Shown piece after piece: positions 1 to 9,195 of a DNA stretch of 58,022 bases. A model generated the notes under the pieces. That model made no database searches. It saw only the letters and a program-made list of their open reading frames with translations, and was not told the DNA's origin. The stretch lies in NCBI GenBank assembly GCA_031260965.1, contig JAISKK010000016.1, forward strand, positions 1-58,022, given 5' to 3'. A program made the translations under genes and the position numbers. This DNA is from Desulfovibrio sp. Its GTDB lineage: Bacteria > Desulfobacterota > Desulfovibrionia > Desulfovibrionales > Desulfovibrionaceae. Position 1 is the first letter of the stretch, and each line of letters opens with the position of its first letter.

Positions 1-1
1 G

Positions 2-805
2 GACGACGGCACGCAGGACATCATTCTGGACTACGCGGCAAGGTATCCGCATATTGTGCCCCTGTTCCAGAAAGCGCGTTCCCGCGGTTCCCCCAATGTC
101 CGCGCCCTCTTCGACATGGCCCGCTCGGAGTATGTGGCTATATGCGATGGCGACGACTATTTCACCGACCCGGACAAACTTCAGACCCAAGCGGATTTGC
201 TGGACGCCAACCCGGACTGCGGCTTATGTTTCCACATCGTGCGCGTGACCTATGAAGATGATCCGGAGCGGGAGCGACTGTATCCGCCGGTTGCGGAACT
301 GCCGCGCGGTGTGCGGCCTTTCTACTATCTGGGCGATTTAATTCGCGTCAATCTCATTCAGACCAATTCCGTCATGTATCGCTGGCGTTTTAAAGACGGT
401 CTGCCGGACTGGTTCCGCTCCGACCTTATGCCCGGCGACTGGTATTGGCATCTGCTGCACGCGGAAAAGGGGAAAATCGGGTTCATCAACAGGGTGATGT
501 CCGTTTACCGCAGGCACAAAGCCGGGGTTTACTATCTGGCCGAGGTGGATCGTCTCAAGCACAGATACACTGTAGGCGCAAGGGAACTGGAAATGTACGA
601 TGCGGTGAACAGGCACTTTGGCGGAAAATTTGAATCCATCCTGCTGGATCTGACCAATGGGGTCTTTGCGGACTGCTTAAAATATCAAATAGCGGAAAAA
701 GCGGAAGCAGACGACAATGACATCATGGAGGAGCTTGCGAAAAAATATCCGCATTTCGCGCAGCATTTTCTGAATTCGCTTAAGGTGTCTACCGGCAGGG
801 GGTAA
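2..805 (+). CDS. Family 2 glycosyltransferase, 5' end missing
   Basis: The frame is open from base 2, so the gene begins before the window; a GTG at 56 is only an internal codon. The first visible residues are DDGTQD, the nucleotide-sugar-binding DDGS/T-x-D motif of GT-A fold family 2 enzymes. It is followed by ICDGDDYF, the metal-binding acidic motif that coordinates the UDP- or dTDP-sugar. Only about the first 35-40 residues of a typical family 2 enzyme appear to be lost. No membrane segment is visible in the 267 residues present. The acceptor sugar cannot be read from the sequence; a role in surface polysaccharide or protein glycosylation is the family expectation. A weak GC hairpin followed by a short T run lies at about 870-896 and may end the transcript. 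Confidence 0.85.
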   Translation, partial: DDGTQDIILDYAARYPHIVPLFQKARSRGSPNVRALFDMARSEYVAICDGDDYFTDPDKLQTQADLLDANPDCGLCFHIVRVTYEDDPERERLYPPVAELPRGVRPFYYLGDLIRVNLIQTNSVMYRWRFKDGLPDWFRSDLMPGDWYWHLLHAEKGKIGFINRVMSVYRRHKAGVYYLAEVDRLKHRYTVGARELEMYDAVNRHFGGKFESILLDLTNGVFADCLKYQIAEKAEADDNDIMEELAKKYPHFAQHFLNSLKVSTGRG

Positions 806-914
806 GGCGCCGGAGATTCACCAGTCTTGCCTCAATGAAACGCCCTCACGCGGTCAACAAAATCACCGCCCGGCACAACCGGCATAATTTTTCCTTCCCC
901 GGCATCGGCGCCAA

Positions 915-2177
915 TCATCCTCCGAACATCATGCGGATTGGCACGGCAAAAATTCTGTCCCCAAGAGGGATCACTTCCTGCCCTGTATACGCAACCACGC
1001 CACGGATAAACTGGTCGTCCAGACTGTCGCGTAACGCTGCCAATCCCTTGATGTCGTGGGCGCCGACACTGGCGGCCATCTTTACTTCTACAGCACAAAT
1101 ACGCCCGGCCCGGTCTTCCATGACCATATCAACTTCATCGCCGCTCTGCGAACGGTAGTGATACAAGGTCACAGGGTGGTCGGTCCAGCTGCTTTGCTTT
1201 TGCAGTTCCCCGGCGACAAAGGATTCCAGAAGCCGCCCGGCCAGGATGGGGTTCTTTCCCAGACGCTCCGTGTCAGCGCCGCAGAGGTGGCAGGCCAGTC
1301 CGGAGTCGCAGATGTGCACTTTGGGCGATTTTACCAGCCTTTTGCCCATATTACTCGACCAGGCAGGCAGGAACCATACAAGGAACAAGGCTTCCAGCAA
1401 CGGCAAATATCTGGCGAGGGTGCTGTTGGGCAGCCCTGCGCTTCGAGCTGTCTCCGCCTGGTTGTGCAGTGTCCCGGAACGGACGCCGAGCAAACGCAGC
1501 AGGCGGATTAAAGCGCTTCTGTCCTGAATGTTGGCAATGTCGCGGATATCCCGTTCCACCAGAGTCGTGATATAGGAATCAAACCAGGCGGCGCGGCGTT
1601 TGGCACTGCTTCTGGATATCACTTCAGGATAACCTCCCAGCGTCATGGCGGCAAACAGCGCTGCTTTGGGTAGTTCCGCCGTTCGCCCGGAACAAGGGAA
1701 AGTCTGCTGGAACAAGGCGTCGATAAAATCATCCCGCGTTCCCGCGATTTCTCCCTGGGAAAGCGGATACAGGGTAAGCACTTCCATACGCCCGGCCAAA
1801 GAATCCGCTATGCCCGGCAAGGTCAGGATATTCGCCGAGCCGGTCAGCAGATAGCGCCCGGCATCACGTCGGCTGTCAACGTCTTCCTTGATGGCGAGCA
1901 TCAGACCTCTTGCCCGCTGCGCTTCATCAATGACTACCGGCTTATCCAGCCCACGCAAAAATCCGGTTGGATCATCCAGAGCCCCGGCCAGAGCGGTTGC
2001 CGAATCCAGACTGATGAATTGGCGTTGGTGCAAAACGGGGGAGGCGCTTTGCGCCGGCTCTGCGCATAACTGTTTTACCAGTGTGGTTTTTCCTGTTTGC
2101 CGTGCGCCCCGCAGAAAAACCACAGGGGTGTCAGCTAGAGATTCCACGAGTTTGCTGTAAATATTCCGCTTGTTCAT
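915..2177 (-). CDS. Solitary AAA-type ATPase with DUF4143 and nuclease-like C-terminus
   Basis: The start is taken at ATG 2177 (MNKRNIYSKL); an in-frame extension to 2240 reads through a palindrome and looks non-coding. The 420-residue protein has a Walker A motif (GARQTGKTTL, near residue 25), a Walker B motif (PVVIDEAQR) and a sensor-type YLLTGSAN. The central part carries the DUF4143 pattern (TTLVERDIRDI ... KVHICDSGL), and the C-terminus has a PD-(D/E)xK-like pattern (GDEVDMV ... AVEVK). Proteins of this architecture are widespread, scattered and of unknown function. It follows yebC on the same strand after a 110-base gap that contains its own promoter-like sequence, so it is probably a separate unit. 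Whether it binds or cuts DNA cannot be decided here. Confidence 0.85.
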   Translation of the reverse strand: MNKRNIYSKLVESLADTPVVFLRGARQTGKTTLVKQLCAEPAQSASPVLHQRQFISLDSATALAGALDDPTGFLRGLDKPVVIDEAQRARGLMLAIKEDVDSRRDAGRYLLTGSANILTLPGIADSLAGRMEVLTLYPLSQGEIAGTRDDFIDALFQQTFPCSGRTAELPKAALFAAMTLGGYPEVISRSSAKRRAAWFDSYITTLVERDIRDIANIQDRSALIRLLRLLGVRSGTLHNQAETARSAGLPNSTLARYLPLLEALFLVWFLPAWSSNMGKRLVKSPKVHICDSGLACHLCGADTERLGKNPILAGRLLESFVAGELQKQSSWTDHPVTLYHYRSQSGDEVDMVMEDRAGRICAVEVKMAASVGAHDIKGLAALRDSLDDQFIRGVVAYTGQEVIPLGDRIFAVPIRMMFGG

Positions 2178-2186
2178 GGTGTAAAA

Positions 2187-2211
2187 TTTACCACTGAATG
2201 GTAAAATTGTA
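2187..2211 (-). promoter_or_regulatory. Palindromic operator-like site next to the DUF4143 ATPase promoter
   Basis: On the minus strand a -10-like TACAAT (2206-2211) is followed directly by TTTACCA-TTCAG-TGGTAAA (2187-2205). This is a perfect inverted repeat with 7-base arms, ending 9 bases before the ATG at 2177. The position fits an operator for a repressor, or a hairpin at the 5' end of the mRNA. No good Shine-Dalgarno sequence is visible, so the transcript may have a very short leader. The regulator is unknown. Confidence 0.4.
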
Positions 2212-2287
2212 CAGTTCGGCAATAGGGGGAGAACCGGCACAGAGGCCGGCTTTGTTTCCGGATCAGGCGCAAACTGCTCTAAAGGCT

Positions 2288-3028
2288 TCAGCCTTCTTCC
2301 AGCAGTTCGTCGGGCAGGTCGAAGTTGGCGTAAACCTGCTGCACATCGTCGTTGTCTTCCAGGGCTTCGACCATACGCAGCAGCTTGCGTCCCGTTTCCA
2401 GATCCACGCTTATGGTGTTCTGCGGGAGCATGGAGATTTCCGCCTCCCCGCTTTTCAGACCGGCCTCTTCAAAAGCCTGGAGCAGAGCGTCAAAAGCCCC
2501 GGCTTCGCAATGCACTTCCCAGAAATCTCCTTCGTCGACAATGTCCTCGGCTCCGTTCTCCAGGCCGATTTCCATGAGACGGTCTTCGCCGCAGACCGTT
2601 TTATCAAAAGACAGGACCCCTTTTTTGTTGAACATCCAGCCTACCGATCCCACTTCACCCATGGCGCCGCCGTGTTTGGTGAAGATGTGGCGCACATCGG
2701 CGACTGTCCGGTTGCGGTTGTCCGTGGCCGCTTCCACCAGGATGGCGATGCCGCCGGGACCGTAACCTTCATAGACGATTTCAAAGAAGTCCCCGCCCGC
2801 TTCTTCACCCGTGCCCTTGCGGATGGCGGAGTCGATGCGGTCTTTGGGCAGACTTACGCTTTTGGCGAAGGCAATGGCCGTGCGCAGCCGGGGGTTGAAG
2901 GCCGGATTGCCGCCGCCCTTGGCCGCGATGATGATTTCTTTGGCCGCGCGCGTGAATTCCTTGCTGCGCTTGGCGTCCTGCCTGCCTTTGCGGTGCTGGA
3001 TGTTCTTCCATTTACTGTGTCCCGACAT
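2288..3028 (-). CDS. yebC: YebC/PmpR family protein
   Basis: At 246 residues it has the usual family length. It starts with [20 protein letters not shown], the hallmark N-terminus of the YebC/TACO1 family. The start at 3028 is fixed by an AGGAGGAT ribosome-binding site five bases upstream; a TTG-type extension to 3043 is unlikely. Members bind DNA as regulators or help translating ribosomes, and which applies here cannot be told. It is divergent from tenA and shares a 202-base intergenic region containing a perfect 16-base inverted repeat. In many bacteria yebC sits next to ruvC; that is not the case here. Confidence 0.93.
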   Translation of the reverse strand: MSGHSKWKNIQHRKGRQDAKRSKEFTRAAKEIIIAAKGGGNPAFNPRLRTAIAFAKSVSLPKDRIDSAIRKGTGEEAGGDFFEIVYEGYGPGGIAILVEAATDNRNRTVADVRHIFTKHGGAMGEVGSVGWMFNKKGVLSFDKTVCGEDRLMEIGLENGAEDIVDEGDFWEVHCEAGAFDALLQAFEEAGLKSGEAEISMLPQNTISVDLETGRKLLRMVEALEDNDDVQQVYANFDLPDELLEEG

Positions 3029-3051
3029 GTATCCTCCTGGCAAGACCCCGA

Positions 3052-3081
3052 ATTTTATTGGCGTTTATTTTTTTGCGTGAA
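3052..3081 (-). promoter_or_regulatory. Putative sigma-70 promoter for yebC
   Basis: On the minus strand TTCACG (3076-3081) and TAAAAT (3052-3057) are separated by 18 bases, about 25 bases before the yebC ATG. The -35 matches the consensus at four of six positions and the -10 at five. Read by eye only. Confidence 0.3.
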
Positions 3082-3092
3082 TAAATGTTTGC

Positions 3093-3108
3093 AATGCCGA
3101 TTGGCATT
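3093..3108. repeat. Perfect inverted repeat between yebC and tenA
   Basis: AATGCC-GATT-GGCATT has 6-base perfect arms and lies just upstream of the putative yebC -35. The size and symmetry suit a small dimeric regulator. It could equally be chance, since arms of six occur at random every few kilobases. No TPP riboswitch sequence was found in front of tenA. Confidence 0.3.
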
Positions 3109-3230
3109 AAGTGGCATATTTTTGCCCGGAATGCAATGCGCGACCCGCAAGGACCGCGAGAAGCAGGGGCGAGGCTTGAGTTTCCCCGCTGCCTCCTGTA
3201 TCCTTTTGCCGCAAACCAGGGAATTTCTCG

Positions 3231-3887
3231 ATGAAAAAAACCTTCTCCGCACGGGCTTTTCAGAAAGTGGCCCCGCTTATGCGGGCAATATACGATCACC
3301 CCTTCAACCGGGAACTGATTTCCGGGAGCTTGAGCCGCAAGCGTTTCCTCTATTACATGGGGCAGGACAGCCTCTACCTGATCGCCTTTGCCCGCGCCCT
3401 CGCCCTTAGCGCAGGCAAACTGGAACGGCCGGAAGACGCCGCCCTGGCGCTTTTCTTCGCCGAACAGGGACTGCTCGCGGAAAGGGAACTGCACGCCTTC
3501 TATTTCAAGGAATACCAGGCCACGCCCGCCAAAAGCGAGGCCCCGGCCTGCTTCGCCTATCGCTCCCACCTGCTGGAGCGGGCCGGCCTGGGTTCTCCGG
3601 CGGAGTCCATGGCCGCGCTACTGCCCTGTTTCTGGATTTACCGGGAAGTCGGCGCTTACGTGCGTTCCCGCGCCCAGGCGGACAATCCCTATGCCCGCTG
3701 GATCGAAAACTACGCCGGGGACGATTACTCCAAAATCGTGGACCAGGCTGTAGATCTGACGGATCGGCTGGCCGCTGAAGCCGGAGTACTCGAACGCAAG
3801 CGTATGCTGGACGCTTTTGTCATCTCCGCCCGCTATGAGTATAGCTTCTGGGATGACGCCTATGCCTTGCGCTCCTGGCCCCTGTAG
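3231..3887 (+). CDS. tenA: TenA-family thiaminase II / aminopyrimidine aminohydrolase
   Basis: The 218-residue all-helical protein has the TenA/THI-4 fold pattern. The catalytic set of the family is recognisable: D46 (GQDSLY), Y110 (CFAYRS), the nucleophile C133 (LPCFWIY) and E203 (YEYSFWD). TenA salvages thiamin breakdown products by hydrolysing the aminomethylpyrimidine to HMP; some homologues have no proven substrate. An AGGGA ribosome-binding site precedes the ATG. It stands alone, with no thiamin gene next to it and no visible TPP riboswitch, so its link to thiamin rests on the family alone. It converges on the hemerythrin gene. Confidence 0.88.
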   Translation: MKKTFSARAFQKVAPLMRAIYDHPFNRELISGSLSRKRFLYYMGQDSLYLIAFARALALSAGKLERPEDAALALFFAEQGLLAERELHAFYFKEYQATPAKSEAPACFAYRSHLLERAGLGSPAESMAALLPCFWIYREVGAYVRSRAQADNPYARWIENYAGDDYSKIVDQAVDLTDRLAAEAGVLERKRMLDAFVISARYEYSFWDDAYALRSWPL

Positions 3888-3942
3888 CGCCAATCAGGTC
3901 GCGCATGACCCCGCCGTAAGACAACAATCTCAAGCGAAGGCT

Positions 3943-4350
3943 CTAAAGATCGAAATATTCGTGCAGGGTTTTGACATAGCGGCGATCATAATCGTTGACG
4001 TGCTGGTTCCAATAATCTTTCAAAAACTGCATGAAGCGGTCAGGATCTTTGTCCCGGCTGCATTCATAGCGCAATTTTTCCAGCGTTGAAAAAGTGTCGC
4101 GATGGACTTTGCGGTGATCTTCAAGTTCGGGATACTCAGCCTCCTCCATCATGGCTTCTTCGGTCATAAAATGGATGCGGCAAAAGGCGAACAGCGTGTC
4201 TGCCGTGGGCGCCAGAAAACGCTCCACAACGGCATCGGATTTATGGTAGTAAAAAGAGTTGATAATGCTTACCAGACCACGATGCTGCTCATCGAGCATG
4301 GTAACGCCGATGTTGAATTTATCTGTCCATTTGATACAAAGTGGGGTCAT
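3943..4350 (-). CDS. Bacteriohemerythrin
   Basis: A single-domain hemerythrin of 135 residues, the usual size. All di-iron ligands can be placed: H23 (DEQH), H60 (RIHF), E64, H79 and H83 (DHRKVHR), H117 (NQHV) and D122. The family binds O2 reversibly. In anaerobic delta-proteobacteria it is thought to buffer or deliver oxygen, or act as a sensor when fused to receptors; this one is free and soluble. The start is taken at ATG 4350. A TTG at 4374 would add eight residues and leave no gap to tyrS. It is the last gene of the minus-strand heme/tyrS unit. Confidence 0.9.
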   Translation of the reverse strand: MTPLCIKWTDKFNIGVTMLDEQHRGLVSIINSFYYHKSDAVVERFLAPTADTLFAFCRIHFMTEEAMMEEAEYPELEDHRKVHRDTFSTLEKLRYECSRDKDPDRFMQFLKDYWNQHVNDYDRRYVKTLHEYFDL

Positions 4351-4376
4351 AAGTGCACCATTTTCCCTGTTCAATG

Positions 4377-5591
4377 TTAATTTACACTTAGACGCAGAAA
4401 GCGCTTCTTCCCGAGTTTGATCAGATAGTTCCCCTGTCGCAGGGGGGTCGCGCCGTCCAGCAGGGCTTCTCCATCCACACTCAAAGCCTTGGCCGCGATC
4501 AGCCGTCTGGCTTCGCTGCGTGACGCGGCAAGCCCGGAGTCCGCCAAAAAAGCCACCGGCGCGGACGCCTCTCCGGCTTTGCAGGCATAAGCAGGGGCAT
4601 CGTCCGGGGAACCGCCCTCGGCAAAGATCGCCTTGAAGGCGGCCCTGGCCTCCCCGGCCTTGTCCGGGCCGTGATAGAGAGCGGTAAGTTCAAAGGCCAG
4701 ATTCTCCTTGACCCGCATGGGGTGTTCCGTCCCCTTCTCCACGGCCCCGCGCATGGCCCATATTTCCTCCAGGCTTTTGGCGGAGAGCAGTTCATAATAA
4801 CGCCACATGAGGTCATCGGACACGGACATGGTCTTGCCGAAGATCTGGGCCGCTGGCTCGTCAATGCCTATATAATTGCCCAGGGATTTCGACATCTTGC
4901 GGCCGCCCCCCAGACCCTCCAGCAGAGGCAGGGTCAGCACGCACTGCGCCTCCAGTCCGTATTGTCCCTGCAAATGTCTGCCGACCAGCAGATTGAATTT
5001 CTGATCCGTGCCGCCCAGTTCCACATCCGCCTTCAAAACCACGGAATCATAACCCTGGGCAAGAGGATAGAGAAATTCATGGATGGAAATGGGCACATTA
5101 CCCTTGTAGCGCTTTTCAAAATCGTCGCGCTCCAGCATCCGGGCCACGGTGTAGTGGGAGGCCAGACGGATAAAATCCGCCGCTCCCATCGCCCCCAGCC
5201 AGCGGGAATTGAAGGCGACCTCGGTGCGCTCCGGGTCCAGGATTTTGAAGACCTGCTTCTTGTAAGTCTCGGCGTTGGCCATAACCTGTTCCTCCGTAAG
5301 CGGAGGACGGGTGTCGTTGCGTCCGGAGGGATCGCCTATACGGCCGGTGAAGTCGCCAATGAGAAAAATCACCTGATGCCCGAGTTCCTGAAAATGGCGC
5401 ATCTTGTGGATGATGACCGTATGCCCCAGATGCAGATCCGGGGCGGTGGGATCAAAACCCACCTTGACCCGCAAAGGTGTGCCCCTGGCAAGTTTTTTGC
5501 GCAGTTCGCCCTCGTCGATAAGTTCGAAAGCGCCGCGTCCGATCAGGGCCATCTGTGCGTCTATGTCCATGTCTGTCCTGTTTTTGCTCAT
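4377..5591 (-). CDS. tyrS: Tyrosine--tRNA ligase
   Basis: A 404-residue class I aminoacyl-tRNA synthetase. The HLGH form of the HIGH motif lies near residue 55 (DLHLGHTVI), and KMSKSLGN is present in the catalytic half. The C-terminus has an S4-like RNA-binding segment ([16 protein letters not shown]). It charges tRNA-Tyr in the cytoplasm. The ATG at 5591 is two bases after the stop of the ahb gene, and a GGAAAG ribosome-binding site sits inside the end of that gene, so the two are translationally close. No T-box leader is possible at this position. Confidence 0.96.
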   Translation of the reverse strand: MSKNRTDMDIDAQMALIGRGAFELIDEGELRKKLARGTPLRVKVGFDPTAPDLHLGHTVIIHKMRHFQELGHQVIFLIGDFTGRIGDPSGRNDTRPPLTEEQVMANAETYKKQVFKILDPERTEVAFNSRWLGAMGAADFIRLASHYTVARMLERDDFEKRYKGNVPISIHEFLYPLAQGYDSVVLKADVELGGTDQKFNLLVGRHLQGQYGLEAQCVLTLPLLEGLGGGRKMSKSLGNYIGIDEPAAQIFGKTMSVSDDLMWRYYELLSAKSLEEIWAMRGAVEKGTEHPMRVKENLAFELTALYHGPDKAGEARAAFKAIFAEGGSPDDAPAYACKAGEASAPVAFLADSGLAASRSEARRLIAAKALSVDGEALLDGATPLRQGNYLIKLGKKRFLRLSVN

Positions 5592-5593
5592 CT

Positions 5594-6082
5594 TTATCTT
5601 TCCTCTCCCGCTTCCATGTTGAAGTCAACTTTGATTTTGTAAATGGCGCGCGCCGGAAGGTCCAGTATCGCAACGCCCGTTTCGTGCCCGATGCGCTCCA
5701 GAAGGGCGCTCATCTCTTCGCGCGAGGGGCCGATCAGGGTAAACCAGACGTTATATTTATGGCGGCGCAGATAATTGTGGGTGACGCCCGGCTCGGCGTT
5801 GACCCGGGTGATAAAATCCGCAAGTTTTTCCTCCGGGACGCTGGCTGCGCACAGGGTGCTGCGAAAGCCCAGTTTGTCGGAGCGAAAATTCGCCCCCAGA
5901 CGGCGGATTATACCGATCTCCTTGAGTCTGCGCACCCGGCGCAAGGCTTCTTCTTCCGCAAGTCCGCATTTCTCCCCAATCAGGGCGTAGGGGCGCGGGA
6001 CTATGGGAAAGCCGGTCTGAATGAGATCGAGGATGCGGCGGTCGGCCGCGTCCAAGGCAGGTTTAGCGGGAGAGGCCGTCAT
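5594..6082 (-). CDS. Siroheme decarboxylase subunit (AhbA/AhbB, Lrp/AsnC fold)
   Basis: A 162-residue protein with an N-terminal winged helix of AsnC/Lrp type ([18 protein letters not shown]) and a C-terminal RAM-like ferredoxin fold. The sequence [18 protein letters not shown] and the ending YKIKVDFNM resemble the AhbA/AhbB/NirD-like proteins. These use a regulator fold to decarboxylate siroheme to 12,18-didecarboxysiroheme. Its start overlaps the ahbD stop by four bases (ATGA), which supports the enzyme role over that of a true regulator. Family comparison would be needed to say whether it is the A or B subunit; the partner subunit is not in the window. Confidence 0.85.
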   Translation of the reverse strand: MTASPAKPALDAADRRILDLIQTGFPIVPRPYALIGEKCGLAEEEALRRVRRLKEIGIIRRLGANFRSDKLGFRSTLCAASVPEEKLADFITRVNAEPGVTHNYLRRHKYNVWFTLIGPSREEMSALLERIGHETGVAILDLPARAIYKIKVDFNMEAGEER

Positions 6083-7185
6083 TGCGCCCCGCTTTGCTCA
6101 GGCGGACGCGGACCCTCCTTCTTCTCCCGGCCCGGAACAAAGACGCAGAGGGGTTCTTCAGCCAGATAGTCTCCGGTCAGACTGTAGGCTCTGGCCCGGC
6201 AGCCGCCGCAGACCTTGTGATATTCGCAGCTTCCGCATTTGCCCCGGTAACAGGACTGGTCGCGAAATTCCCGAAAGACCTTGGCGTTTTGCCAGATTTG
6301 CGGGAACCCTTCGTTGCGGACGTTGCCGCAGTCCAGTTCCAGATAGCCGCAGGGTTGCACATCCCCGGTGTGGCTGATGAAACAAAAGCCCGTGCCGCCA
6401 AGGCAGCCTCTGGTCATGGCGTCCAGCCCGAAGGTTTGGGGTGTGACCGCGAGGCCTTCTTGCCGGGCGCGCTGGCGCATGATGCGGTAATAGTGCGGGG
6501 CGCAGGTGGCCTTGAGTTGCATGGAGGCTTTTTTGCGAAAATCATAGAACCAGTTCAGCACTTCCTCATACTCGGCGGCGCTGATGACCTCCTCGCCCAA
6601 AGCCGCTGCCCGCCCCATGGGCACGAGGAGGAAAATATGCCAGGCGGCAGCGCCGAGTTTTTCGGCCAGGGCGAAAATGTCTTTGAAGGAGTTGAGGTTG
6701 CCTTTGGTGACAGTGGTGTTGATTTGAAACTCCACCCCCCGGACTTTCAAGAGTTCTATGCCGCGCAGGGCAGCGGCGAAAGCGCCGGGCACGCCCCGGA
6801 AGACATCATGTCCGGCCGCGTCCGCTCCATCCAGGGATATGGAACAGCGGGCTATTCCGCTGCCCCGGATTTTTTCCGCCAGTTCCTCTGTAATCAGGGT
6901 TCCGTTGGGGGCCATCACACAACGCAGATTTTTGCCGCGCGCGTGTTCGACCAGTTCAAAAATATCCCGGCGCAACAGGGGTTCGCCGCCTGTGAAAATG
7001 ATAATGGGCTCTCCGCATTCCGGGAAGGTATCGATAAGCGCCTTTGCCTCGAAGGTAGACAATTCGCCCGGATAAGGATCAAGGCGCGCTTCGGCCCGGC
7101 AGTGTTTGCAGGCCAGATTGCAGGAGCGGGTAACTTCCCAGGCTATGAGGCGTATGGGGGGGACCCCGGGGGTCGGCGTTTGCAT
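6079..7185 (-). CDS. ahbD: AhbD-type radical SAM heme synthase
   Basis: A radical SAM enzyme of 368 residues. The N-terminal CNLACKHC supplies the CxxxCxxC [4Fe-4S] site inside LIAWEVTRSCNL, typical of AhbD rather than AhbC. FTGGEPLL binds SAM. A C-terminal SPASM-like cysteine cluster (CLGGTGFC, CGYLELDC, CYRGKCGSCEYHKVCGGC) binds auxiliary clusters. AhbD decarboxylates the two propionates of iron-coproporphyrin III to give heme b, the last step of the siroheme-dependent pathway of sulfate reducers and methanogens. It is 22 bases after hemB. ahbC is not in the window. Confidence 0.88.
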   Translation of the reverse strand: MQTPTPGVPPIRLIAWEVTRSCNLACKHCRAEARLDPYPGELSTFEAKALIDTFPECGEPIIIFTGGEPLLRRDIFELVEHARGKNLRCVMAPNGTLITEELAEKIRGSGIARCSISLDGADAAGHDVFRGVPGAFAAALRGIELLKVRGVEFQINTTVTKGNLNSFKDIFALAEKLGAAAWHIFLLVPMGRAAALGEEVISAAEYEEVLNWFYDFRKKASMQLKATCAPHYYRIMRQRARQEGLAVTPQTFGLDAMTRGCLGGTGFCFISHTGDVQPCGYLELDCGNVRNEGFPQIWQNAKVFREFRDQSCYRGKCGSCEYHKVCGGCRARAYSLTGDYLAEEPLCVFVPGREKKEGPRPPEQSGAQ

Positions 7186-7207
7186 ATAAGGACCCGGATA
7201 ATAAAGG

Positions 7208-8176
7208 TTAGAGCAGGTTGAGACGCAGCAGATCCCGCGTGAAATAGCTGATTATGATATCCGCCCCGGCCCGTTTTATGCCCAGCAGGGATTCCAGGGC
7301 AACGGCCTGCTCGTCTATGCGTCCCAGTTCACCGGCGGACTTGATCAAGGCATATTCGCCGCTTACCTGATAGGCGGCCAGGGGCAGATCGCAGGCGTTG
7401 CGCACCTCGCGGATCACATCCAGGTAAGGTCCGGCCGGTTTGACCATGATGATGTCCGCCCCTTCCGTGATATCCGCTTTCGCTTCGCGCAGGGCCTCGC
7501 GCCGGTTGGCCGGGTCCATCTGGTAGCTTTTGCGGTTCCCGAAGCGCGGGCTGGATCCGGCCGCCTCCCGGAAGGGCCCGTAATAGGCCGAGGCATATTT
7601 GACCGCGTAAGATATCAGGGGAACAGCGCTAAAGCCGTTCTCGTCCAGAGTTTTGCGGATTGCCTCAATGCGTCCGTCCATCATGTCCGAGGGGGCGATC
7701 AAATCCGCGCCCGCTTCGGCGTGGGAGAGGGCGGTGCGGGCCAGCAGGTCCAGGGTGGGGTCATTTCGCACCTCGCCCTTCGCGTCCAGCAGACCGCAGT
7801 GGCCGTGGTCCGTATATTCGCAGAGGCAGACGTCCGTGATCACACAGAGGTCGGGGATTGCGTCCCTGATCCTGCGCAGGGCTGTCTGCACGACCCCGTC
7901 TTTGGCATAAGCCCCCTTGCCCGCCGGGTCCTTGCTCTTTGGGATGCCGAAAAGCAGACAGGCATTGACCCCGTGAGTCCTGTCCTCTTTGAGGGTTTTG
8001 ATCAGCCCTTTCACGGAATAACGGAACTGCCCCGGCATGGCCGCGATAGGCGCCGCCTCCCGGCTGCTTTCCTCCACAAAATAGGGCATGACCAGACTTT
8101 GCGGATCAAGACGCGTCTCCCGCGTCATTTCCCGCAGTAGAGCCGTGCCGCGCAGTCTTCGTCCCCGATAAAACAT
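7208..8176 (-). CDS. hemB: Delta-aminolevulinic acid dehydratase (porphobilinogen synthase)
   Basis: 322 residues. The start is set at ATG 8176 (MFYRGRRLRG) by an AAGGA site six bases upstream; a TTG at 8191 would add five residues. The two active-site lysines are K193 (YAVKYASAYYG) and K246 (MVKPAGP). Zinc-type cysteines are present (C117, C119, C127 in DVCLCEYTDHGHC), so the enzyme is probably zinc-dependent. It condenses two 5-aminolevulinate molecules to porphobilinogen, feeding siroheme and through it the ahb heme branch encoded directly downstream. Confidence 0.96.
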   Translation of the reverse strand: MFYRGRRLRGTALLREMTRETRLDPQSLVMPYFVEESSREAAPIAAMPGQFRYSVKGLIKTLKEDRTHGVNACLLFGIPKSKDPAGKGAYAKDGVVQTALRRIRDAIPDLCVITDVCLCEYTDHGHCGLLDAKGEVRNDPTLDLLARTALSHAEAGADLIAPSDMMDGRIEAIRKTLDENGFSAVPLISYAVKYASAYYGPFREAAGSSPRFGNRKSYQMDPANRREALREAKADITEGADIIMVKPAGPYLDVIREVRNACDLPLAAYQVSGEYALIKSAGELGRIDEQAVALESLLGIKRAGADIIISYFTRDLLRLNLL

Positions 8177-8205
8177 AAGCTGTCCTTTCAAGTTTGGAAT
8201 CCGGA

Positions 8206-9171
8206 TTATTCCCCCCGCAGTCCCAGGGTACGCAGAATGTCCAAATCCTTTTCCAGGGGATTGCCGGGCAGGGTCAGGTAGTCGCCGAGCATAAAACCGT
8301 TGGCTCCCGCGAAAAATATGGCGTTCTCCCAGCCGGCGAGGGATCTGTTCCGCCCACTGCAGATCAGGATGTCCCGTTTGGGGTGCATGAGACGCATGAT
8401 GGCTGTGATGCTCAAGGCTTCGTTCGCGGAGAGGACCTCCTGCCCGGCCATGGGGGTGCCGGGGATGGGGTTCAGAAAATTGAGGGGCAGGGAATCCGCG
8501 TCCAGTTCAGTCAGGGTCTCCGACAATTCCAGGCGTTGCTCCCAGCTCTCGCCCAGGCCGAAGATGCCGCAGCAGCACAGACGCAGTCCGGCGGCCTTGG
8601 CGTTGCGGGCCGTTTCCAGACGCTGCTCGAAGCTGTGCGTGCCGCAAAGTTGCGGGAAATAGCTGCGTGAGCTCTCCAGATTATGATGGATGCTGGTAAA
8701 CCCGGCTTCCTTCATACGTTCGGCCTGCTCCAGACTGAGCCCCCCGATGGAGGCGCAGAGCCTGATGTCCACCTCACTGCTTATGCGCCGGGCCGCTTTG
8801 AGAATACGCTCAAAATCCTCGCGCCCCGGTCCCGCGCCGCTGCACACGATACCCATGTAATTCGCGCCTGCCTCGGCCAGAAAAAGGGCCCGCTGATACA
8901 GTTCTTCCTCTGCGACCAGGGGGTGGACGGGGGTATTGGCCGGGTATGACGCGGACTGGGCGCAGAATCGGCAATCTTCCGGACAGCGTCCGGATTTGGC
9001 ATTGATGATCCCGCAGGTAAAGGGTTTGGCGCCGCCTTTTTCGCGCACCAGACCGGCCGTGCTCATAATTTCCAGCAGACGGCCGGGCAGTCCGGCGACG
9101 AGAATGCCGGCCTCGTCCCTGGTCAGGGCTGCGCCGTTTTCGGCGCGTTCCAGTATTTTTTTACAGTCCAA
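8206..9171 (-). CDS. bioB: Biotin synthase
   Basis: 321 residues. It starts with TTG at 9171, supported by AAGGAT six bases before it. The radical SAM cluster is C63-C67-C70 (CPEDCRFC). Cysteines expected to hold the sacrificial [2Fe-2S] cluster are visible at C110, C139 and C199-C201, with the arginine ligand region at ICSGRNRSL. It inserts sulfur into dethiobiotin. No other biotin gene is nearby. It lies 29 bases upstream of hemB in the same unit, so two radical SAM enzymes share this operon. Confidence 0.94.
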   Translation of the reverse strand: MDCKKILERAENGAALTRDEAGILVAGLPGRLLEIMSTAGLVREKGGAKPFTCGIINAKSGRCPEDCRFCAQSASYPANTPVHPLVAEEELYQRALFLAEAGANYMGIVCSGAGPGREDFERILKAARRISSEVDIRLCASIGGLSLEQAERMKEAGFTSIHHNLESSRSYFPQLCGTHSFEQRLETARNAKAAGLRLCCCGIFGLGESWEQRLELSETLTELDADSLPLNFLNPIPGTPMAGQEVLSANEALSITAIMRLMHPKRDILICSGRNRSLAGWENAIFFAGANGFMLGDYLTLPGNPLEKDLDILRTLGLRGE

Positions 9172-9195
9172 GGGCTATCCTTTTCCGGGCATATT

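Noticed and set aside
3082..3230. TPP riboswitch in front of tenA
   Set aside because: The conserved CUGAGA and the second TPP-binding stem sequence are absent.
2198..3409. 403-codon plus-strand frame spanning yebC and the tenA start
   Set aside because: Antisense to yebC and out of frame with tenA; the real tenA start at 3231 has its own ribosome-binding site.
6079..7185. AhbC or a heme d1 NirJ-type enzyme
   Set aside because: The LIAWEVTRSCNLACKHC N-terminus and the tail cysteine pattern fit AhbD better, and there are no nir genes around it.
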